Shown here one piece after another: positions 57,743-64,000 of a DNA stretch of 64,000 bases. Position 1 is the stretch's first letter. Every line of letters begins with the position of its first letter. The notes under the pieces were generated by a model. That model was not told where the DNA came from, searched no databases, and saw only the letters and a list, made by a program, of their open reading frames with translations. Position numbers and translations under genes: made by a program. The DNA is from Rheum nobile (taxonomy: Eukaryota; Streptophyta; Magnoliopsida; Caryophyllales; Polygonaceae): contig WOAB01000598.1 in assembly GCA_027886185.1 (NCBI GenBank), forward strand, positions 310,001 to 374,000, given 5' to 3'.

Positions 57743-59056
57743 TGATAAGCACTACTTTGTAGAGCTTAACTAAGAGTCATTAGAGGATTTATTGGTGTCA
57801 TTTGGGTAGTTTTAGATACAATCTTGCGCATGGAGTATGGAGGCGAAGTCTTGGTGTTTTGGAGATGTTTTGAGCTTACTTGAAGATTGTTGGAGACATT
57901 GAAGAAGAAGCTGCCACGAGAGAGCCTATGGAAGAATAGAAGAGGAGAATGCTGGTGCAGCAGGTCGAGCATTAACCGCGATCGCGGGTGAGGTTGCCGT
58001 GATCGCGGGACTTCGAGGCATTCGAGACACTTCTGCAGATACGGAGGAGAGCAAGGAGCGCGGAACTACGTGGCCCGCGATCAAGGTCCATCACCCGTGA
58101 TCGCGGGTCAGCACGGCAGAGTTATTTCGGATTTCCCGAACCTATCTTATCTGTTTTTCTTTATTTTCAGTTTATTTATTCCGTTTTCTATTTTCAGTGG
58201 GCTAGGTCATTTGTTAAGCCCATATATATATACTCTCTTAGTTTTTAGGTTTTTAGAATCGAGTTTTAGTTTCTAGAATTGCTACGTTGTTGAATTATTC
58301 ATTGATTCAGAGTTTTTATGAAGAACATGAGGAGGAACTAACCTTCTTGGTTCCGCCTAACAATTGAAGCATTCATTGGATTTTGGTTGTGAGATTATCT
58401 TTCGTGTTCGAGTTCCTATTGGTTTGTATTATCTCTTCTAAGCCTATTCCATTGGATTTCATTGATTGCATTAGCCCGCGCAACTAGTTGTTATTGGTGA
58501 TTTTCATATTGCTAGGATTAGGAAACTGTTGGGCTAACGTTCTATTTTGCTGTAGCAACTACAATTTACATGCTCTGTTGAAATTGTTCTATTGTAGGGA
58601 GAGATAATTACATGGTAAATGCATCTGAGCGAGCGTTCTGTGTATCCTGGTTAATTCTTATATGCATTGCTGCCCTTGGGTTGAACTTTTAGTGGTACTA
58701 GGGTTATTCATTGGTAAGGGTTCTTAGTGGAAGGTTTCCCTTTGAATCTACATAAGATCGGGACAAGAACAACCATAGGAAGGAAGAAGAACTCGAGATA
58801 ATCTATGATCAACCATATTCAGTGATTGTGGATATTTGTTAGGAAGAGCATTTTTCCTTTATTTGATTTATCCATAGATTTTAGCAAACCAAACCTCAAA
58901 ACCCCCTTTTTTGTTACACTGTTCGATTGGTATTTCATTGTTCACAAGAAAATAGACGCATGTGATTCTCTTGGGATTTCGACCCGTGCTTACTCACTAT
59001 TCTAGTTTGGAAGTTGAGGTTACTTTGATTTGGCATAACGACCTTAGGCCATGTCA
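57743..59056 (+). repeat. Athila-like 3' LTR
   Basis: 1314 bp, about 98% like the 5' LTR by eye count. Followed by the TGTAC duplication. Confidence 0.95.
57976..58106. repeat. two pairs of CCGCGATCGCGG palindromes in 3' LTR
   Basis: Copies start at 57976 (perfect), 57997 (CCGTGATCGCGG), 58075 (CCGCGATCAAGG) and 58095 (CCGTGATCGCGG). At three of the four places one LTR has CG and the other TG, so CpG decay has acted since insertion. Confidence 0.95.
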
Positions 59057-59341
59057 TGTACACAGTTCCATACATGACCAAATTTTGTTTGGTCTGAAAT
59101 CTCTTAATTTTTTTTGTACGAAGGACTGAATTAGAATGATCTTGTTCAGCCGAGTCCATACTAGACCGGATTTCATTTTAAAAATTAAAAATCACTTATT
59201 TATATAAAAAATATTTTTGTAATATTTCTCAATTTGTAATTTATTTCATTCTTGTAACCAAAAACATTTGTTTGAAGGGTAATTAACATAGCATAATAAT
59301 CTAGTTATTATAATTTTCTCATATTATACTAAAAAAATATA

Positions 59342-60563
59342 GGAATTTGATCATGTTAGAATAATCATTATGGTGTAAAATGAGAATGATCCTATAGCTT
59401 TTAGATGGAGACAAATTCAAGGGCTTGGATCAAACTTTCATTAAATGGGGCATGTGCCATGCACATGACCCCTTGGTCAAACTTCCCTTGCCGGTCAACG
59501 CCAGCGTTGACCGGCCAATTTTTTTTTTTCTGGTCCAAAATTTGTTTTTTTGGGACGAAATTTTCATTTGCTGGGCCAAAACTTTCTATGCACATTCCTT
59601 GCTAAAGTTATGCACATTTCATCAGAATTTCATACACTTTTGAAAAATAGAGCAATGCATGTTAAAAACTAAATGAATTTCACATTTAGTACAAAAATAA
59701 ATACACAAGTACGTTATTCTATGTGCACATACATGCAAAAACTCATGCACTTCAATATTCATCCACACACGGTCTAAAACTCATGCACATTTTCAACTCA
59801 AACCCGATATATGCACTCATAGTGCAAATTAGGTGCACAAACAAGCCATTATTCATGTACATACATGCATAGATGTATACACTTCACACGTATTGCACTG
59901 GATGTGCATGCAAATTGGCTTGAATGTGCATAATGTTTGCATTGTATGTGCTAGTACAAATCATGTGCACATACAAGCCATTATCCATGCACAAACATGC
60001 ATAGACGATGCACTTCACACGTAATGGCTTGAATGTGCGTGCAAAATGGAATGAATGTGCATAATGTTTGCACTGGATGTGCGGGAAAAATCTGGATCCC
60101 GAAAATAAACATTTTAGGAGAAAAAAAGCTTGAACGGTTAGAAGTGCATGAAATCTTGCGTGAATGTGCATAGAAAATTTTGGACTGGATACAAAAAAAA
60201 ATCGCCCAAAGAAAAAAAAGTTGGCCCCGTAAATAAAAAAGTTGACCGGTTTTACGTCGGTCAAAAGTGCATGAAATCATGTTGGAATGTGCATAACTTT
60301 TGCAAGGAATGTGCATAGAAAATTTTGGCCCAGAAAATGAAAATTTCGTCCCAAAAAAACAAATTTTAGGCCCGAAAAAAAAATCCAATCAACGCCGGTG
60401 ACCGGCGGTCAATGCCGGAGTTGACCAACTTAAGTGGTCATGTGCATGGCACATCACCACTTAAATGAAGCTTTTATCTCCACCCTTGGATGGAAGTCCA
60501 TCCAAGAATGGAGGTTCATTCTCATTTTACACCATAAGTCACATTCTCACTTGATCAAACCCC
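59342..60563. mobile_element. 1.2-kb MULE-type MITE with target duplication
   Basis: Long diverged terminal inverted repeats: GGAATTTGATCATG... on the left and GGGGTTTGATCAAG... on the inverted right, both leading to TATGGTGTAAAATGAGAATG. Perfect 9-bp duplication AAAAATATA at 59333-59341 and 60564-60572. The interior is AT-rich with TGTGCAT/ATGCACA repeats and near-palindromic GACCGGC...GCCGGTC pieces. The overlapping short frames (59401-60388) are low-complexity and not genes. Confidence 0.85.
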
Positions 60564-60713
60564 AAAAATATAATGGTACACCGCACTAGAATAATTTCGA
60601 TTTTGAACTAGACCAAAACTGGAAATTAAGCAATCTATGGACCGAGGACTAGATTGGAATCATTTGGTTTTGTCCTAGTCCGATGTTCCAATTCGGACGA
60701 ATTTGTACACCCT

Positions 60714-61059
60714 AATTATTCAGATTCCTAAACTGCTTTTTTTCACGTTTGATTAAGTTTAAAAAGTATATGAAGTTTCCATATCCAGGAAGAAGAATCA
60801 CTAGTTTGTGGTGTGTTATTGGGAAAAAATTCTAGTAGATTTGACGGAAATTTTTTGTCGGTAGAAAGTCGCTAGACAATTCATCATTTATGTGTGTTAA
60901 AGGGATATGTATTTTTGAAAATTTTGAAATTATAGAAAGGGGAGTATACTTTGTAAAAGGTGAATATTCAATGGTGATCAAGTGTAATAAAATGCGAGAC
61001 TTTTAGAGTAATGTTATAGAATTATAGAAGAAACCACAACCCAGAATCCAATGATCAGA
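60714..61059. other. unassigned AT-rich sequence
   Basis: No gene or repeat recognised. Confidence 0.4.
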
Positions 61060-61933
61060 ATCCAATGATCCATCCAGAAGTTAATCATTTGTATGTTTCC
61101 CACTTCCCAAAGTATTCCTTTTTTAAATATGTCACATGTATGAAAAAGTCTAGCAAACTACCAATATTGATTATTTTCTTTTTGTAAGAAAAAATGTCAG
61201 ATGAAGCTAAATATTTTTCTATTATAATTCTTACCCATGTGCTATCTTGTTCGACTAGAAGTTTCCATAAGAGTTTCATCTGTAAGGATGTGTTCATGCT
61301 TTATGTAAGCCTAATCCACCTTGAGATTTGGGGAGGCAAATGTGATCCCAACTGATCAATGGGTGATGGTTAATTATGTGTACTCTTGCTGCATAAGAAT
61401 TCTTCGTTAATTTTGTCAATTTCATTGCACATTGATTTTGGTAAAAGGAAGCTTTGCATTAAGTAATTGACTTTGTAGAGGAGATTGGATTGAATAAAAA
61501 TGGATCGACCAGCCTAAGAAAGAGAGTTCGATATCCATTTAAATAATTGTGTTTTAAGACATAATAAAGAATAAAAAAATATTTACTTCTTCGCTCAGCC
61601 TCTAATAATTGGGATTCCAAGATATTTCTTCATTGATTTTGTAATTTGAATATTTAATATTGAAGCAAGTGAAGAAGTATGTTGAGATGAGATGTTGGAT
61701 GATGTTTGGAATATCTTTTTATGATAACTAACTGCTAGTCCAGTTTTTAGGGTGAAATTATCAAGAAAAATTTTAATATATTGTATGTTAGTCTGGGATG
61801 CATTCGCAAGAATTAGAGTATCATGTGCAAAGTTAAGAGAGGGTATACATGTATTGTTTCTTCTTAGTTGAATACCTACATGACGGTTTTGCTGTTGGGA
61901 TTCGAATACCAGTGTTCGTGATAAGAATTTCAT
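61060..61933 (-). pseudogene. L1-type LINE ORF2 fragment (RT end)
   Basis: The minus-strand reading from 61933 has SRTLVFESQ... then PSLNFAHDTLILANAS, a decayed LINE RT catalytic box in which one Asp of the pair is His. It is followed by the TGLAVSYHKK segment and a YLGIPIIRG end. After stops, 61297-61085 reads MNTSLQMKLLWKLLVEQD, the post-RT region. Both ends are truncated. Confidence 0.8.
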
Positions 61934-61949
61934 GACAAGTATAATATAT

Positions 61950-62380
61950 ATAGAAGTGGGATCAGGTGAGAAGTGGTCTTAGGGTGCGAAATACGTAGTG
62001 ATCTCGGCCGTCGATTTTTTTTTTCGGTCAATAAATTATTTTATATTTTTTTTTCGTTTTCGCCCCCTGATCATTCTGGAATAGCATATATAGAAGGTTC
62101 ACAAATAAGCACTAAATGTTCATTTATTTGTACATTCACGTTCACAAATAAGCACTAAATGTTCAAAGACATGTGTTTGAACATGAACATGTTATATGTG
62201 AACTTTACGGCACATAAAATGAACATGTAATACTTATATGTGAACGTCAATAATTGTCTATTCCAGAACGATCAGAGACGGAAAAAAAATTGTTGATTGG
62301 AAAAAAAATCACCGTATTTACGGTTATGCCACCGTGTCACTATTCACTATTCTCCCCTTTTAATCTTAGTCCTTTATTCT
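61950..62380. other. MITE-like repeat
   Basis: Starts near a GGTGAGAAGTGGTCTTAGGG phrase and ends at a CACGGTGGCAT-type phrase (inverted, about 62330). Contains two direct copies of TTCACAAATAAGCACTAAAT (62098 and 62139). Related to 34321-34480. Termini are not resolved. Confidence 0.45.
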
Positions 62381-62528
62381 CTTAATCCTAAGGCTCATAA
62401 TGCTTCTTACTTTAAGAGGCAAATGTATGGGAACTCACCTCTATATGTATATAGGATTTCTTTATCGCATTCCACAAAATGGACGAAAATGTTACATGAT
62501 TCATTATTAATTAGGACAAAAAATTATA

Positions 62529-64000
62529 CTCCCTCTGTCCCTTAATATAGTTTCGATTTCTCAAAATGCACAGGAATTAAGGAGAAAAAAAGAGAGTACA
62601 GATTGCATTAATTTCACTAAACCAATAGGATTACAGCTGTAACAATCCCATAATTTTTTTCCCAAATTACTCAACATCATTTATTGATAGCCAATAGGAT
62701 TACAGCATTAAAAGCACACGGATTGTGCCTTAAACCCATATTCCCTCTGCAAATTCCCTCATCACCATAAATACAGAGTTCCGTATTCATTTACAGAGTT
62801 AAGCAAGCATTTACTCATCTCTTAAATTCAAAAACTAAAGGAAAAACAAAAAACAGAGAATCAAAACTGCATCATTGCCCGATCTTGATGTCTTTAGACA
62901 TGGGAGAATCTGAGCTTCCATTTGATCTAAATGAGCCACCAGGGGACATGGAAGAAGTTGAGCTTCTTTTTTATCTCAATGAGCCAGCTAGAGAGATGGA
63001 AGAAGATCAACAAGAGTCTCAGCAATAACAAACACAGGCAACTGGTCATCACCAGACATCAAGGAAGAGGCTCAGCCCTAAGCAAAGAATGCAAATACTG
63101 TTATGGCTTCTCAACAGAGGAACAGAGGGACGTCTTGAAAGGGGTACAATGTTGGAAGTTGCACAGGAGTTTAATGTTTCAGCAAGGTGCATAAGCAAAA
63201 TATGGAGCATAGCCAAGACACAGAATGCTGCTGGACAGAGGTACAATGTGGCAACAAAATTTCACAATTCAGGTAGAAAATGAATTGAAGTTCCAGTTAA
63301 AACTATCACATCGTTGAATATGGGGGATAGATCATGCATCATAGACTTGGCTACCAAGCTTAACATTTCAAAGACAATAGTTCACAGGATGATTAAAAGG
63401 AGAATTATCAGGCCACATACAAATCCACTACATCCTGGATTGAATGATGCAAACAAGAAAACAAGATTGGCATGGATATTAGGGCTACTTCAAGGGGGCA
63501 CGGTAGAAACAAAGCAAAAACATTATCCAATGTATGATTTTGTTCATTTGGATGAAAAATGGTTTAATCAGAGCAAGAAGTCATAGAGAGTGTATCTAGC
63601 ACAAGGGGAGATTGGCAAATACAGAAGTGCAAGTTCAAGTAAGTTCATACCCAAAGTAATGTTCACACCTGTTGTTGCTAGACCAAGATTCAATTCAGAG
63701 GGGCAATGCACTTTTGATGGGAAGATATGTATCTTCCCATTCACTTACAAAGAGCCAGCAAAAAGAAGATAAAAAACAGAGACAAGGGGACTATTATTAC
63801 TAAGATTGTTGAATCAGTCAACCACAAAGTCACAAGGAGCATGCTAATCAACCAAATCATTCCATCAATCAAGGAAAAATGGCCAAGAGATGGGGGACAC
63901 AAGGTGATATTCATACAACAGGATAATGCAAAGGCCCACATCACTCAAGAAGATCCAGAATGGCAACAGATATATCAGCAAGAAGTTTTCACTTTCATTT
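62529..64000 (+). mobile_element. mariner-like (Tc1/mariner) element, right end outside window
   Basis: Begins CTCCCTCTGTCCCTTAATAT directly after a TA dinucleotide (62527-62528), the common plant mariner/Stowaway terminus and target. It carries a transposase gene downstream; the other terminus is beyond 64000. Confidence 0.85.
62888..64000 (+). pseudogene. plant mariner-like transposase, broken
   Basis: The start is taken at the ATG at 62888. A short acidic N-terminus contains LPFDLNEPP and LLFYLNEPA. Then come a helix-turn-helix of the plant mariner type (KRLSPKQRMQILLWLLNRG ... EVAQEFNVSARCISKIW), a second one (IIDLATKLNISKTIVHRMIK), and the catalytic start VHLDEKWF (about 63547) and FDGKICIFPFTYKEPAKRR. 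Stops at 63026-63028, 63281-63283 and 63584-63586; the same frame continues between them. A frame change near 63770 follows, then FIQQDNAKAHI with the second catalytic Asp (about 63920). The third Asp lies outside the window. Confidence 0.88.

Larger units (their letters stand above)
48429..59056 (+). mobile_element. complete Athila-like Ty3/gypsy element with target duplication
   Basis: 10,628 bp. LTRs at 48429-49743 and 57743-59056, PBS at 49748, gag, protease, RT-RNase H, integrase, then an Athila ORF1-like env-like gene, and polypurine tract at 57728-57740. Perfect 5-bp duplication TGTAC at 48424-48428 and 59057-59061. LTRs differ at about 27 positions plus one indel (counted by eye, about 2%), so the insertion is fairly recent. 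Coding parts contain several stops and two frame changes. Carries 22 copies of a GC palindrome (separate entries). Confidence 0.95.
48421..60711. mobile_element. small hAT-like element split by two insertions
   Basis: Left piece GGTGTAC just before the Athila LTR (48422-48428), middle 59062-59341, right piece 60573 to about 60711 ending TGTACACC. Removing both inserts leaves about 430 bp with GGTGTACA/TGTACACC ends and imperfect flanks (TCTAACTA and CCTAATTA). The assignment is tentative because the flanks differ at two of eight bases. Confidence 0.45.

Noticed and set aside
48662..58106. CCGCGATCGCGG copies as evidence of cyanobacterial or plastid DNA
   Set aside because: The octamer matches HIP1, but the surrounding sequence is Athila gag, pol and LTR; no bacterial gene is present.
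59401..60388. Phe-rich and His-rich frames in a MITE
   Set aside because: Low-complexity shadows of TGTGCAT and T-run repeats in the MULE-type MITE.

Overview
The window looks like a heterochromatic, gene-poor stretch of a flowering-plant (probably eudicot) nuclear genome. The evidence is the set of element lineages present: Sirevirus-like Ty1/copia, chromovirus and Athila-like Ty3/gypsy, L1-type LINEs, Mutator-like (MULE), hAT-like and mariner-like DNA elements. The captured gene pieces are also plant types: a RIBA riboflavin enzyme, an OSBP-related ORP3-like protein and a EUL-type lectin. I found no intact host gene, no rRNA or tRNA gene and no CRISPR array. Every recognisable coding region belongs to a transposable element or is a broken captured fragment.

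Layout. 1-7132: the 3' part of a Sirevirus-like copia element (plus strand) with an env-like third ORF, several polypurine tracts and a 3' LTR. It sits inside the gag of a second copia element (minus, 7133-8385). That one sits in a large gypsy-type LTR (minus, 8386-10219), which in turn sits in the gag of another gypsy element (minus, 10220-13008, with PBS and LTR). 14321-14949: a hAT-type MITE. 15483-16075: a LINE 3' end. 16110-24396: a three-tier nest of related LTRs of about 2.8 kb. It includes a clean solo LTR (19820-22610) with a CGTAC target duplication. 24443-31528: a decayed chromovirus (minus) with PBS and 5' LTR, inserted at a LINE (31529-about 34320).

35247-47789 is a 12.5-kb MULE-like element. 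It has Mutator-type terminal inverted repeats and a perfect 9-bp target duplication (TAAAATTAA), and no visible transposase. It carries a EUL lectin exon, two ORP3-like exons, a RIBA fragment, a LINE tail, a near-perfect 58-bp palindrome and about 22 copies of a roughly 100-bp repeat in both orientations.

48429-59056 is a complete Athila-like element: two LTRs about 98% alike, a TGTAC duplication, a tRNA-Asp-type PBS, gag-pol and an env-like ORF. It lies inside a small hAT-like element that also carries a 1.2-kb MULE-type MITE (59342-60563). After a LINE fragment, the window ends in a mariner-like element (62529 onward) with a broken transposase.

The most unusual signal is in the Athila-like element. 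A 12-bp palindrome, CCGCGATCGCGG, or near variants, occurs 22 times. Twenty of those copies form ten pairs, nine spaced exactly 20 bp start to start and the tenth 20 bp in one LTR copy and 21 bp in neither-shifted neighbours as listed in the entries. They lie in both LTRs upstream of the TATA box, in the gag-protease linker, in the RNase H-integrase linker and in the env leader. A different LTR (8386-10219) has its own GC-rich 14-bp palindromes at exactly 21-bp spacing.
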